Shown here: positions 33,113 to 42,182 of the stretch, in pieces
How the letters are laid out: each line of letters starts with the position of its first letter
How positions within the stretch are numbered: position 1 is the stretch's first letter
Assembly (NCBI RefSeq): GCF_902497995.1
Contig: NZ_CABVII010000019.1
Span: 1-64,000 of the forward strand
Source: Pseudomonas fluorescens
GTDB taxonomy: Bacteria; Pseudomonadota; Gammaproteobacteria; Pseudomonadales; Pseudomonadaceae
Direction of reading: 5' to 3'
DNA: 64,000 nucleotides
Translations under genes and position numbers: made by a program
Notes under the pieces: generated by a model
Databases searched by the model: none
Told to the model about the DNA's origin: nothing
What the model saw: only the letters and a program-made list of their open reading frames with translations

Positions 33113-33172
33113 TCAGACTTCCGTCTGTTCCGCCATTTCCAGGGCATCATCGACCTCGATTCCCAAGTATCT
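33113..33172 (-). pseudogene. C-terminal tail of a tyrosine recombinase
   Basis: The minus strand reads RYLGIEVDDALEMAEQTEV then TGA, the characteristic tail of a group of phage/island tyrosine recombinases. Only about 20 residues are left, fused to the start of a DUF1028 gene. No catalytic residues remain. Confidence 0.6.
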
Positions 33173-33240
33173 GATGATGAACTGATGGCAATGCCCAACT
33201 GGCCAGTGTCCGCACACCGGGCCACGATTGAAAAGGTCAT
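33173..33240 (-). pseudogene. 5' fragment of a DUF1028 (Ntn-hydrolase-like) gene
   Basis: ATG at 33240 encodes MTFSIVARCADTGQLGIAISS, the hallmark N-terminus of DUF1028 proteins, which are about 220 aa. Coding stops after some 22 residues at the junction with a recombinase tail. DUF1028 genes commonly accompany RidA genes, and here the fragment lies 12 bases behind ridA, so it was the next gene of that operon before the rearrangement. Confidence 0.75.
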
Positions 33241-33251
33241 GGGAAGCCTCC

Positions 33252-33662
33252 TTACTCCGGGATAACCGCGATTACATCGATTTCCATCAACCACTGCGGC
33301 TGACCCAGGGCCGACACCACCAGCCCGGTGGAGATCGGGAACACACCCTTGAGCCATTTGCCGACTTCCTGGTACACCGGCTCGCGGTAGCGCGGGTCAA
33401 TCAGGTAGGTGGTGGTTTTGACGATATGGCTCAGGTCGCTGCCGGCCTCTTCCAGCAGTTGCTTGACGTTCTTCATCGCCTGTTCGGTCTGGGCGCGCGG
33501 GTCGCCGGGGCCAATCAGGTTACCCTCGAAATCAGTGCCCACCTGGCCGCGAACATACACGGTATTGCCGGCGCGTACGGCCTGGCACAGGTCGTTGTCC
33601 AGGGTTTGGTTAGGGTAGGTTTCCTTGGTGTTGAACATACGGATACGAGTGTGAGTAGGCAT
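33252..33662 (-). CDS. RidA-family enamine/imine deaminase-like protein
   Basis: 136 aa of the RidA/YjgF family, starting at 33662 behind GGAG. Blocks VYVRGQVGTDFEGNLIGPGDPRAQTEQAMKNV and the late LMEIDVIAVIPE are typical. The substrate-binding arginine of RidA proper is not obvious in the usual place, so it may belong to another RidA subgroup. Members remove reactive enamines or act in amine and pyrimidine pathways. Its neighbours (monooxygenase remnant, DUF1028 remnant, amine catabolic genes) suggest a role in amine breakdown. Confidence 0.85.
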   Translation of the reverse strand: MPTHTRIRMFNTKETYPNQTLDNDLCQAVRAGNTVYVRGQVGTDFEGNLIGPGDPRAQTEQAMKNVKQLLEEAGSDLSHIVKTTTYLIDPRYREPVYQEVGKWLKGVFPISTGLVVSALGQPQWLMEIDVIAVIPE

Positions 33663-33685
33663 CAAAAAACTCCGGAAAAAAGGGA

Positions 33686-34381
33686 TCAGGCGTTGACAGG
33701 GGACTGACGAACCACCGGGGCGGCGTCGCGGTACTCAAGGTATTGGCGCTGAATGGCGATATGGTCGGCGACGTATTTGGCGTCGTGCCACACGCCCCAG
33801 ATAAACGACGAGCCACGGCGCGACTGCCACGGCAAACCGAGGAAATAGATCCCGGATTCGCTGGAGACGCCGCGCTGATGCTGGGGCTTGCCGGCGGCGT
33901 CAAACGCATCGACCTTCAGCCAGCTGTAGTCCACGGCAAACCCAGTGGCCCAGATGATCGAGGTGATGCCGGCTTTGTCGAGGTCCAGTCCCAGAATCGG
34001 GTTCTTGATACAGTCGGCGTCGGGAAACACGCGACGGGCTTCAGGCTCCAGCGGCAAGTCCAGGCCGTTGCGCTCCACGTAGGCGTCGGCCGCATCCAGC
34101 AAGGCCAGGTAGTTTTCATCGCCACGCGCCAGGTTTTCCACCAGGTTGGGCTGGAAGCTGGCGAGGTTGCCGCTGAAGGATTGCGTGAGGCCAACCAGGG
34201 TCATGCCTTGCTGGGCCAGCTCACGGAAATCGATTGTCTTGCCGCCGTGTGCACCGCTCACTGCAATGGTTACGTGCTCACGGCCGGGTTTCATCGCCGC
34301 TTGGTCCCACTCGCCCAACACCCCCAGCCACCAGCAGAAATCCCGGTTGCGATAATCGGCAGGTGGATTCAGTTCGTGCAT
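33686..34381 (-). pseudogene. N-terminally truncated flavin-containing monooxygenase
   Basis: 231 residues match the C-terminal half of FAD/NAD(P)-binding monooxygenases of about 430 aa: the IIWATGFAVDYSWLKVDAFD block (the conserved ATGF motif) and GIYFLGLPWQSRRGSSFIWGV. The N-terminal FAD Rossmann motif GxGxxG and the NADPH motif are absent; the frame opens at MHELNPPADY at 34381 directly upstream of the divergent regulator. The protein cannot bind FAD normally, so I call it a remnant, although expression from the new ATG is possible. Confidence 0.7.
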
Positions 34382-34460
34382 GACTTCAAGGCTAGGGGGA
34401 GGGGGGCTGTTAATAAAATATTATTAAGCTGGGAAGTGAGCATAAATATCGGATGCAGGC

Positions 34461-34476
34461 TCACCCTATAGGGTGA
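34461..34476. promoter_or_regulatory. Perfect 16-bp palindrome between divergent genes
   Basis: TCACCCTATAGGGTGA is perfectly self-complementary and lies between the leftward monooxygenase remnant and the rightward LuxR-type gene. A LuxR-family operator is the natural guess. An AT-rich stretch (TTAATAAAATATTATTAA, 34411-34428) nearby could hold the promoter. Confidence 0.5.
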
Positions 34477-34495
34477 TTTCGATGGTTTCCCGGGT

Positions 34496-35374
34496 GTGGG
34501 ACCATCTCTAACGTTCTTTCAGCGAGTCTTCGAAGTGGAAAACGACCGGCTTTCTTCTGCGCAATGGTTTGAACAGATCGCCAAGGTAACCGAGAGCATC
34601 GGGCAAGCGGGCTTCGCCGCCACTTTGTTCGAGGCCCTCGGTTGTATCTGGCCGATCCAGGCCACCACGCTCTACCTGTATCCGCACGGTGGCATGCCCA
34701 GCGCATTGTTTGAATTGGAAGGCCCATGGCTGCCGCAGGGTAATGTGCGTCAGTACCTGTCGGGCTTCTATTTGCTCGATCCGTTTTACGGCGCGTGCGT
34801 AGAGGGCGTCGGCTCCGGGTGTTACGACCTTGCCGATGTCGCCCCCGATCATTTCGAGCTCAGCGAGTACTTCCAGTCGTTTTACCGACATTCGCACCTG
34901 GAGGATGAGTTGAACTACATCCTGCAGTCCAACAACGGGTTGAGTCTGGCGGTATCTCTGGCATTTACGCAGAAGCTGGACGCGGCCACCACCCAACAAT
35001 TCAAGCGTATAGCGCCCTGGGTGCTGGCGGTGTTGGGCAAACACTTCGTTGGTCTGCAAGCGCAGGGTTCCCGCTTCGAAAGCCTGCTGGAGCAGCGTAT
35101 TCACTCGGCGCTGAACAATTTTGGCTCGTCGATCCTGACCGAGCGCGAATGTCGTATCGCCCAATTGATCCTGCGTGGGCACTCCACCCGCTCGCTTGCC
35201 GAGCGCCTGGGTGTATCGGAAGACACCATCAAATCCCACCGCAAACACATCTACAGCAAGCTCGATATCGGTGCGCAATCGGAACTGTTTTCGCTGTTCA
35301 TCGATTCGTTGGCCGAGGCACAGGGCGTGCTGAGCAAGGACCCCCTTGAAAGCTACATGAACAAGATCCGCTGA
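34496..35374 (+). CDS. LuxR-family (GerE-type) transcriptional regulator
   Basis: 292 aa from a GTG at 34496, or 279 aa from a GTG at 34535 (which gives MENDRLSSAQWF and a longer leader); neither has a strong ribosome site. N-terminal sensor region of unknown ligand; C-terminal LuxR HTH (about 225-285: LTERECRIAQLILRGHSTRSLAERLGVSEDTIKSHRKHIYSKL). Located directly in front of the aminotransferase gene, 30 bases apart, so it probably controls the amine catabolic genes. The palindrome at 34461-34476 may be its own site. Confidence 0.85.
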   Translation: MGPSLTFFQRVFEVENDRLSSAQWFEQIAKVTESIGQAGFAATLFEALGCIWPIQATTLYLYPHGGMPSALFELEGPWLPQGNVRQYLSGFYLLDPFYGACVEGVGSGCYDLADVAPDHFELSEYFQSFYRHSHLEDELNYILQSNNGLSLAVSLAFTQKLDAATTQQFKRIAPWVLAVLGKHFVGLQAQGSRFESLLEQRIHSALNNFGSSILTERECRIAQLILRGHSTRSLAERLGVSEDTIKSHRKHIYSKLDIGAQSELFSLFIDSLAEAQGVLSKDPLESYMNKIR

Positions 35375-35404
35375 GCGGATGACGACTAACAAGAGAGAAA
35401 AAAC

Positions 35405-36787
35405 ATGAACCTGCCATTCGAACCCAAACGCCAAACCCAGGACTATCAGAAGTCCGACGCGGCCCACCACATCCACGCGTTTCTGGATCAAAAGGCGCTG
35501 AACGCCGAAGGCCCGCGCGTGATGGTGCGTGGTGAGGGCCTGTATCTGTGGGACAGTGAAGGTAAGCGCTACCTGGACGGCATGTCGGGTCTGTGGTGCA
35601 CCCAGCTCGGTTATGGGCGAAAGGACCTGACCGCCGCCGCCGCCGCGCAGATGGACCAGTTGGCGTACTACAACATGTTCTTCCACACCACTCATCCGGC
35701 GGTGATTGAGCTGTCCGAGCTGCTGTTCAGCCTGCTCCCGGGCCACTACAGTCACGTGATCTACACCAACTCCGGCTCCGAAGCCAACGAGGTGTTGATC
35801 CGTACCGTTCGCCGCTACTGGCAAGTGGTCGGCCAACCCAAGAAAAAGATCATGATCGGTCGCTGGAATGGCTATCACGGCTCCACCCTGGCGGCTTCTG
35901 CGCTGGGCGGCATGAAGTTCATGCACGAGATGGGCGGCATGATTCCGGACGTGGCGCACATCGATGAGCCCTACTGGTACGCACAGGGCGGCGACTTGAC
36001 TCCGGCCGAGTTCGGTCGTCGCTGCGCCTTGCAACTGGAAGAGAAGATTCTCGAACTGGGCGCCGAAAATGTTGCGGGCTTTATCGCCGAACCCTTCCAG
36101 GGCGCAGGCGGGATGATTTTCCCGCCGCAAAGCTACTGGCCGGAAATCCAGCGCATCTGCCGTCAATACGATGTGCTGCTGTGCGCCGATGAGGTGATTG
36201 GCGGTTTTGGTCGCACGGGCGAGTGGTTCGCCCACGAGTATTTCGGCTTCGAGCCCGACACCCTTTCGATCGCCAAGGGCCTGACCTCCGGCTATATCCC
36301 CATGGGCGGCCTGGTGCTGAGCAAACGCATTGCGGATGCGCTGGTGGAGCGGGGCGGCGTGTTCGCCCACGGCCTGACCTATTCCGGGCACCCGGTCGCG
36401 GCGGCGGTTGCACTCGCCAACCTCAAGGCGTTGCGTGATGAAGGCATTGTTCGCACGGTAAAGGAAGATACCGGGCCGTACTTGCAGCAGATCCTGCGTG
36501 AAGTGTTTGGCAACCATCCGATGATCGGCGAGGTCCAGGGAACCGGTCTGCTCGCGGCCATGCAGTTCGCCGAGGACAAAGACACACGCAAGCGCTTCGA
36601 CAATGAAAATGACCTGGCCTGGCAGTGCCGCACCTTTGGTTTTGAAGAGGGTGTGATCATTCGCTCGACACTCGGCCGCATGATCATGGCGCCGGCACTG
36701 GTAGCAACGCGCGCGGAACTCGACGAACTGGTGGACAAGACCCGTATCGCGGTAGACCGCACCGCACGGATCGCGGGAAAGCTGTGA
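35405..36787 (+). CDS. Class III (omega) aminotransferase, SpuC-like
   Basis: 460-aa PLP enzyme. Motifs: YTNSGSEANEVLIRTVRRYW (PLP phosphate loop), RWNGYHGSTLAASALGG, the cofactor aspartate in LLCADEVIGGFGRTGEWF, and the Schiff-base lysine in SIAKGLTSGYIPMGG. Length and sequence character match polyamine:pyruvate aminotransferases such as SpuC that convert putrescine or related diamines to aminoaldehydes. A permease and an aldehyde dehydrogenase follow on the same strand, completing import, transamination and oxidation. AAGAGAG lies before the ATG. Confidence 0.88.
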   Translation: MNLPFEPKRQTQDYQKSDAAHHIHAFLDQKALNAEGPRVMVRGEGLYLWDSEGKRYLDGMSGLWCTQLGYGRKDLTAAAAAQMDQLAYYNMFFHTTHPAVIELSELLFSLLPGHYSHVIYTNSGSEANEVLIRTVRRYWQVVGQPKKKIMIGRWNGYHGSTLAASALGGMKFMHEMGGMIPDVAHIDEPYWYAQGGDLTPAEFGRRCALQLEEKILELGAENVAGFIAEPFQGAGGMIFPPQSYWPEIQRICRQYDVLLCADEVIGGFGRTGEWFAHEYFGFEPDTLSIAKGLTSGYIPMGGLVLSKRIADALVERGGVFAHGLTYSGHPVAAAVALANLKALRDEGIVRTVKEDTGPYLQQILREVFGNHPMIGEVQGTGLLAAMQFAEDKDTRKRFDNENDLAWQCRTFGFEEGVIIRSTLGRMIMAPALVATRAELDELVDKTRIAVDRTARIAGKL

Positions 36788-36792
36788 AGTGA

Positions 36793-36829
36793 GCGGTTTT
36801 CCACTCCCGCGCAAGGGGTGGAGAACCGC
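36793..36829 (+). terminator. Stable stem-loop after the aminotransferase gene
   Basis: GCGGTTTTCCACTCCC and GGGGTGGAGAACCGC form a near-perfect 15-bp hairpin just behind the stop. There is no T tract, so it may slow decay of the upstream mRNA or act as a partial terminator between aminotransferase and permease genes. Confidence 0.45.
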
Positions 36830-36939
36830 ATCGTTACATTGCCCAGCGTGCACATAGGGCAGTCCACTTTTCAACGGATAACGGTATCGATTTCATCGGA
36901 TACCGCGGCGTCCTGCATGCCCATTTCCAGGAGTCAGCA

Positions 36940-38319
36940 ATGAATACAATAACAAACGTGGCCGATGCTCCCTCCCATCATTCCCCATCGCAACCCACTT
37001 CATCGCGTAGGTTTCGACAGCCCCTGGGGCTCGTCGGACTGGTACTTTTCGGTCTGGCATACATGGTCCCGCTGGCGGTGTTTACAACCTATGGCCTCGT
37101 CACCCAGATGACCAAAGGGCACTTGCCCACCGCCTACCTGCTGACCCTTGCGGCCATGTTGCTGACCGCTTACAGCTATGGACGCATGGTCCAGGCGCAC
37201 CCCTATTCAGGATCGGTTTATACCTATACGCGCAAGGCATTTGGCGCGTATTTCGGCTTTATTGCAGGTTGGACCTTGTTACTGGATTACATCTTCTTGC
37301 CGTTGCTCAGTTATCTGCTGATCGGCATCTACATGTCGGAATATTTTCCCGCTGTGCCTACCGCCGTGTGGGTGCTCGGTTCAATTGCGCTGGTCACCGT
37401 TCTAAATCTGGTCGGCATCGAGTCCATCACGCGGGTCAACTGGATACTCGTGGTTGCCCAGTTGGTCTTCATCGTTGTGTTCGTCGCGTTATCGCTTCAC
37501 AACCTGAGTGGGCATTCTGCCCCGGTTTCGCTGCTCGCACCTTTCCATCATGAAGGTTTCAGCGTCCCGCTGGTCATGGCGGGCGCTGCGGTGCTCTGCC
37601 TGTCGTTTCTTGGCTTCGATGCCGTGTCGACCATGGCCGAGGAAACACCCAACCCGCGAAGAACTATTCCGCTCGCCATTATGGTGGTGTCGTTGTTCGG
37701 GGGGCTGTTGTTTCTGCTGGTTTCGTATTTCGCCCAGATGGTGTTTCCGGAATGGAACAGTTTCGCCGACCCTGATTCAGCCTCAGTGGACGTGATGCGC
37801 CGCGTCGGCGGTGAACTGCTGGTGACTGCATTTACCGCGACCTATGTAGCGGGCTGTTTCGCTTCGGCAATGGTCTCCCAGGCGAGTGTCTCGCGCGTGC
37901 TGTTCGCGATGGGGCGCGATGGTGCATTGCCGAGCGTGTTCGGCAAGCTGGTCACGAAAAAGCGCGTGCCGGCCCCCGCGATCATGCTGGTCAGCCTGTT
38001 CTCGCTGATTGCCTTGTTTATCACCCTGGATACCGTCGCCAACATGATCAGCTTCGGCGCGCTCTTCGCGTTCTCGGCGGTGAACCTGGCGGTGATCAAG
38101 CATTACCTGGTCGACCAGAAACTGCGCGGCACACGCAACTACCTGATGTACGCGGCGCTGCCGGCCTTGGGGTTTCTCAGCACCATTTGGCTGTGGACAA
38201 GCCTTTCCGGTATGGCGTTCACGATTGGTCTGTGCTGGATGGGTTTGGGGCTGATTTGTTTGTTGGGTGTCACGCGTGGGTTCAGGGTGAAGATGCCGGA
38301 CTTGCAGATGGCGGAGTGA
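36940..38319 (+). CDS. APC-family amino acid/polyamine permease (PuuP-like)
   Basis: 459 aa with about twelve hydrophobic helices and the APC signature regions: helix 1 FGLAYMVPLAVFTTYGLV, helix 3 FIAGWTLLLDYIFLPLLSYLLIG, and helix 6 VPLVMAGAAVLCLSFLGFDAVSTMAEE. The last of these is the conserved FxGFD...AEE block that lines the substrate site. Flanked by aminotransferase and aldehyde dehydrogenase genes, so putrescine or a related amine is the likely cargo. CAGGAG precedes the ATG. Confidence 0.88.
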   Translation: MNTITNVADAPSHHSPSQPTSSRRFRQPLGLVGLVLFGLAYMVPLAVFTTYGLVTQMTKGHLPTAYLLTLAAMLLTAYSYGRMVQAHPYSGSVYTYTRKAFGAYFGFIAGWTLLLDYIFLPLLSYLLIGIYMSEYFPAVPTAVWVLGSIALVTVLNLVGIESITRVNWILVVAQLVFIVVFVALSLHNLSGHSAPVSLLAPFHHEGFSVPLVMAGAAVLCLSFLGFDAVSTMAEETPNPRRTIPLAIMVVSLFGGLLFLLVSYFAQMVFPEWNSFADPDSASVDVMRRVGGELLVTAFTATYVAGCFASAMVSQASVSRVLFAMGRDGALPSVFGKLVTKKRVPAPAIMLVSLFSLIALFITLDTVANMISFGALFAFSAVNLAVIKHYLVDQKLRGTRNYLMYAALPALGFLSTIWLWTSLSGMAFTIGLCWMGLGLICLLGVTRGFRVKMPDLQMAE

Positions 38320-38475
38320 TACATCCCAAAACACGCAGGTTTTGACAACAGGTCATTGCGGTTTGAGTCGGCTCGATGGCCTGTACCAGGCCGTGCTTCC
38401 TGCCTCGATAGTTGCGCACCATCCATCCAGATCAATAACAACTGACCGTGTAGACGGTCAATGTGGGAGTACAAC

Positions 38476-39966
38476 GTGTTCGACCTTAACTACTGGCAGC
38501 AGCGTGTTGCCCGCCAATCCTTCATCGACACCGCCTTGATCGGCGGCCAGCCAGTGTCGTCGATATCCGGAGCGACATTCGACGCCATCAACCCTGCGAC
38601 CAATCAATTGCTCGCGCGTGTTGCCGCTTGCGGCGAAGAAGACGTCAACCTGGCAGTGCGCTCCGCACGCCGGGCTTTCAATGCAGGCCCTTGGCGGCGT
38701 ATGTCCCCCGGCGAGCGCAAGAAAATCCTGATCAAACTTTCCGAGTTGCTGATGGTGCATCGCGAAGAGTTGGCGCTGCTCGATTCGCTGAACATGGGCA
38801 AGCCGGTGATGGATGCCTACAACGTGGATGTGCCCGGCGCCGCCCACGTCTTTGCCTGGTACGGCGAAGCGCTCGACAAGGTTTACGATCAGGTCGCGCC
38901 TACGGCCCAGAATGCATTGGCCACCATCACGCGGGAAGCCTTGGGGGTAGTTGCCGCAGTAGTGCCGTGGAACTTCCCGCTGGACATGGCTGCGTGGAAA
39001 CTAGCGCCTGCATTGGCGGCCGGCAACAGCGTGGTACTCAAGCCCGCCGAGCAATCGCCATTTTCGGCCCTGCGTCTGGCTCAGCTTGCCTTGGAAGCAG
39101 GCATTCCAGAGGGCGTGCTGAACGTGGTACCGGGCCTGGGCGAAAGCGCCGGCAAGGCACTGGGGTTGCATCCGGACGTGGATTGTCTGGTGTTCACCGG
39201 CTCCACTCAGGTAGGCAAGTACTTTATGCAGTACTCGGCGCAGTCCAACCTCAAGCAGGTCTGGCTGGAGTGCGGCGGAAAGAGCCCGAACCTGGTGTTT
39301 GAAGACTGTCAGGATCTGGACCTGGCTGCGGAGAAGGCCGCCTTCGGTATTTTCTTCAACCAGGGTGAAGTGTGCTCGGCCAATTCCCGCCTGTACGTGC
39401 AACGATCCATCCATGACGAATTTGTTGAACGGCTGATCAGCAAGTCGCGTGCGTGGATGCCCGGTGATCCACTGAACCCTGGGAGCGCTGCTGGGGCAAT
39501 CGTCGACAGTGAGCAAACCAGCCGAATTATGAAAGCGGTCGCAGAGGCACGTATTGACGGGGCCACGCTGCTGTCCGGTGGCGAGCAATTGAGCATCAAT
39601 GGTTCTTCAAACTTCATTCAGCCGACGATCTTTGGTGACGTGACCAGCGGCATGCGCATTTCACGGGATGAAGTGTTCGGTCCGGTTCTGGCGGTCAGCG
39701 CTTTTGACACTGAGGAAGAGGCGGTGCAGCAAGCCAATGACAGCATCTACGGACTGGCTGCGTCTGTTTGGAGCGATGATCTGAACCGCGCGCACCGCGT
39801 AGCCCGTGCCTTGAATGCCGGTACTGTCTCCGTCAACACCATCGACGCGCTGGATGTGTCGGTGCCGTTTGGCGGAGGCAAGCAGTCAGGCTTCGGTCGC
39901 GATCTATCGCTGCATTCGTTTGATAAATACACACAACTGAAAACCACCTGGTTTCAGTTGCGTTAA
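38476..39966 (+). CDS. Aldehyde dehydrogenase (PuuC/KauB-like)
   Basis: 496 aa from a GTG at 38476, chosen because GGGAG lies six bases before it; an ATG at 38461 would put that site inside the gene. Rossmann motif FTGSTQVGKYF, active-site Glu in LECGGKSPNLVF, and catalytic Cys in NQGEVCSANSRLYV. This fits gamma-aminobutyraldehyde-type dehydrogenases that oxidise the product of the aminotransferase to an amino acid. Third enzyme-level gene of the amine cluster. Confidence 0.9.
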   Translation: MFDLNYWQQRVARQSFIDTALIGGQPVSSISGATFDAINPATNQLLARVAACGEEDVNLAVRSARRAFNAGPWRRMSPGERKKILIKLSELLMVHREELALLDSLNMGKPVMDAYNVDVPGAAHVFAWYGEALDKVYDQVAPTAQNALATITREALGVVAAVVPWNFPLDMAAWKLAPALAAGNSVVLKPAEQSPFSALRLAQLALEAGIPEGVLNVVPGLGESAGKALGLHPDVDCLVFTGSTQVGKYFMQYSAQSNLKQVWLECGGKSPNLVFEDCQDLDLAAEKAAFGIFFNQGEVCSANSRLYVQRSIHDEFVERLISKSRAWMPGDPLNPGSAAGAIVDSEQTSRIMKAVAEARIDGATLLSGGEQLSINGSSNFIQPTIFGDVTSGMRISRDEVFGPVLAVSAFDTEEEAVQQANDSIYGLAASVWSDDLNRAHRVARALNAGTVSVNTIDALDVSVPFGGGKQSGFGRDLSLHSFDKYTQLKTTWFQLR

Positions 39967-40063
39967 GTACGGATTTCGGGTGGTCGCAAAAGTACGGTCG
40001 ATCAGGTTGAATCGCGGCCTTCGGCGCAGAAAGCGTTGAAGGGTGGTGTGGGATGCGGGTGAA

Positions 40064-40702
40064 TCACCATATATTTTTGGTTCTGCGTAGCCATTCTTCA
40101 CGTTCAGCGAGCCCGATCAAACCACCATTGATGGCCAGTGTGACTTTTCTAATGCTGTCTGAATCGGCCAGCGCATTGCAGTGTTTTGCATCCCATACTG
40201 CAGCGGCGATGGCCACGCACCACTGGGCACTGAGGACCTCGTCAGGTGACAGGCTGAAGTCCGGTGCGTCGGGCTTCCATTGGCGTAGAAGTTCCGTGGC
40301 TCTGGTGTAGCTCTCTTTGCCTGTCAACTGGAGCAATCCGCGACCTCGATAGTTGAAACCATCATTTGGCCCCGTATTGCCCATGCGCTTGCCATAGACT
40401 GAATTGGCCAGTTTCTGTGGATTGTGTGCGTATGCCTGAGGATCGAGAGGGCCCTTGGGCAGGAAGCGGCTTGGCCAGACCTTAGGCAATCGCTCAGGGC
40501 TGTAATTGAGATTCTCGAACTGGATGGTGAGACCGCCGCATTCATGCAGCACTTGAGCCATGAAATGGGCAACCCGTAACGAGTTGGCTGAGATGCCGTA
40601 GTGATCAAGGACAGGTTGGCTCTGCTCGAAAGCTTCTCGGTAGCTGGTCCTTGCGCTGGGGGAAAGTTTCAGTATTTGGGCGAGGTTTACTTTAACACTC
40701 AT
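40064..40702 (-). CDS. GH19-type lysozyme/endolysin
   Basis: 212 aa of glycoside hydrolase family 19, the fold of chitinases and phage endolysins. Catalytic Glu in FMAQVLHECGGLTIQFENLNYSPERL, the NYRGRGLLQLTGKESY block and NGGLIGLAEREEW are all visible. No signal peptide, so export needs a holin, a secretion system or lysis. GGAGGCAACC precedes the ATG at 40702. It sits 50 bases behind a 107-aa open frame and is divergent from the patatin of module B; the combination lysozyme plus lipase parallels the amidase-patatin fusion of module A. Confidence 0.88.
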   Translation of the reverse strand: MSVKVNLAQILKLSPSARTSYREAFEQSQPVLDHYGISANSLRVAHFMAQVLHECGGLTIQFENLNYSPERLPKVWPSRFLPKGPLDPQAYAHNPQKLANSVYGKRMGNTGPNDGFNYRGRGLLQLTGKESYTRATELLRQWKPDAPDFSLSPDEVLSAQWCVAIAAAVWDAKHCNALADSDSIRKVTLAINGGLIGLAEREEWLRRTKNIW

Positions 40703-40753
40703 GGTTGCCTCCGCTTTGAACCTGGCTGTAGATGCGTGACGCAAGATGCAATT

Positions 40754-41077
40754 TTAGTTAAGTAAGGTTAATTGATTGTATGTTTCAAAAATTGTTGGGG
40801 GTGGGTTTATTATAGTATTGTCTGGAATATCGATTATTCCAGATTGAGCTACTGTTTGTGTCGCTGGAGCACACTCATTTCGGACCAGCGATTCGTAAGC
40901 TTTGATTCGAACAGCGCCTTGAGAGGAAAAAAGTTCCTCGATTAACGTGGCCAGAGGCGCGGTAGGACTTTTATTGGAGGGAGGTGGATTGGTAGTTTTG
41001 ACATCATTTTGAAAGACTGGTACTCGGCGGCCCAGTGTCCACAGGCGTAAAAATGGATCCACGCTATGCTGAACCAA
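40754..41077 (-). CDS. Hypothetical protein upstream of the lysozyme
   Basis: An open frame of 107 codons (MVQHSVDPFLRLW...) with an unusual start (TTG at 41077 or GTG at about 41062) and lower G+C than its neighbours. No signal peptide or helix. It overlaps nothing and would be co-transcribed with the GH19 gene. No family recognised; coding status is uncertain. Confidence 0.35.
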   Translation of the reverse strand: MVQHSVDPFLRLWTLGRRVPVFQNDVKTTNPPPSNKSPTAPLATLIEELFSSQGAVRIKAYESLVRNECAPATQTVAQSGIIDIPDNTIINPPPTIFETYNQLTLLN

Positions 41078-41109
41078 TGCAGCGGGTTCTCAATTCAAGG
41101 GAGCTAATC

Positions 41110-42114
41110 ATGTCTGTGGTCATAGATGGCAAAACCAAACGCATCGGTCTGGCGATGTCGGGGGGCGGGTTCAGAGCCGCCGCTTTCCACTTGGGTGTGA
41201 TGCAGGAGCTGAAAAATAACGGACTTCTCGACAAAATTGATCTGTTGAGTTGTGTGAGCGGCGGCAGTATCGCGGGGACCACGGTTGCCCTGAACTGGGG
41301 CGCTGCCAACAAACTCGAGCTGCTCGATACTTACCTGCGTACACGTTCAATCGCCGTATCATCTTTCATTGCGGGCTCTCTCGATCCGTTCGAGTCTCGA
41401 CTTGAGAAACTGGCCGACAGTTATGATAAAGATCTGTTCCAGAAGAAGAATCTATCGGCACTGAGCAATGGCCCGCGTATTTATTTGAATGCCACCAACC
41501 TGGCGACCGGCAACATGTTTTTCTTCGTTGCCGGCGGCGGTGGGGCATGCGAAATGGGGGAGCATGAGCTCGGAGTGGTTCCGGCACCGCAGTTCCCTGT
41601 CTGTCAGGCCGTTGCAGCTTCATCTGCATTTCCTCCCGTTTTTCCTCCCCTGAGGCTCGACTCCAGCGCATACGGCCCCGCCAGTGTGGAGTACGTGACG
41701 CTCACGGACGGTGGCGTCTACGACAACATGGGGGTCAACCCGCTATTGCGCGACAGGAATGCACTGGACTACATCATTGTCAGCGACGGCGGAAAGCCGT
41801 TTGCGAACAACAGTCAACCGACGGAGTCCGGTGCAATCGTGCTCAAGGCGGCGCTGGACATCATGATGGAGCAAATCCGTGGCCTGGAGTTCGACCGTCT
41901 GCAGTACCGGCATCTGGCAGGGAAGGGGCCCAAACCGATGTGGTTCTCGATCGACAGTCGCGACGGTGAGGCTCGGCAGGGGGACGCGGCATTTGCGTCA
42001 GCCATTGACACAAACCTGCGTCGATTGTCATCGGAAGAAATGGCCGTGCTGACTCGCCATGGCGCCTCTCTGGTCAAGGCCCGGATTGCGGCCTATGCCC
42101 CGGAACTTCTTTAG
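41110..42114 (+). CDS. Patatin-like phospholipase, module B
   Basis: 334 aa. Catalytic features of patatins: oxyanion loop SGGGFRAAAFHLG (about 17-29), nucleophile elbow LLSCVSGGSI (S50 region) and the dyad Asp in TDGGVYDNMG (about 203). Cytoplasmic by sequence. Related to the patatin half of the module A fusion (shared SGGGxRA, VSGGSI, ADASSAFPPV-like and DGGVYDN blocks). GGGAG precedes the ATG at 41110. First gene of the rightward module B operon; the zinc-peptidase gene follows after 68 bases. Confidence 0.88.
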   Translation: MSVVIDGKTKRIGLAMSGGGFRAAAFHLGVMQELKNNGLLDKIDLLSCVSGGSIAGTTVALNWGAANKLELLDTYLRTRSIAVSSFIAGSLDPFESRLEKLADSYDKDLFQKKNLSALSNGPRIYLNATNLATGNMFFFVAGGGGACEMGEHELGVVPAPQFPVCQAVAASSAFPPVFPPLRLDSSAYGPASVEYVTLTDGGVYDNMGVNPLLRDRNALDYIIVSDGGKPFANNSQPTESGAIVLKAALDIMMEQIRGLEFDRLQYRHLAGKGPKPMWFSIDSRDGEARQGDAAFASAIDTNLRRLSSEEMAVLTRHGASLVKARIAAYAPELL

Positions 42115-42182
42115 CGTCAGGTAGCTGAGTCAGCCAGGGAGAAATTCAAACGGATGACGTCACGCTGAAGAGTGGAGTGCAT

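Noticed and set aside
34508..36874. 788-codon open frame antisense to the LuxR and aminotransferase genes
   Set aside because: It is a shadow of two well-supported genes in GC-rich DNA; no ribosome site and no recognisable domain.
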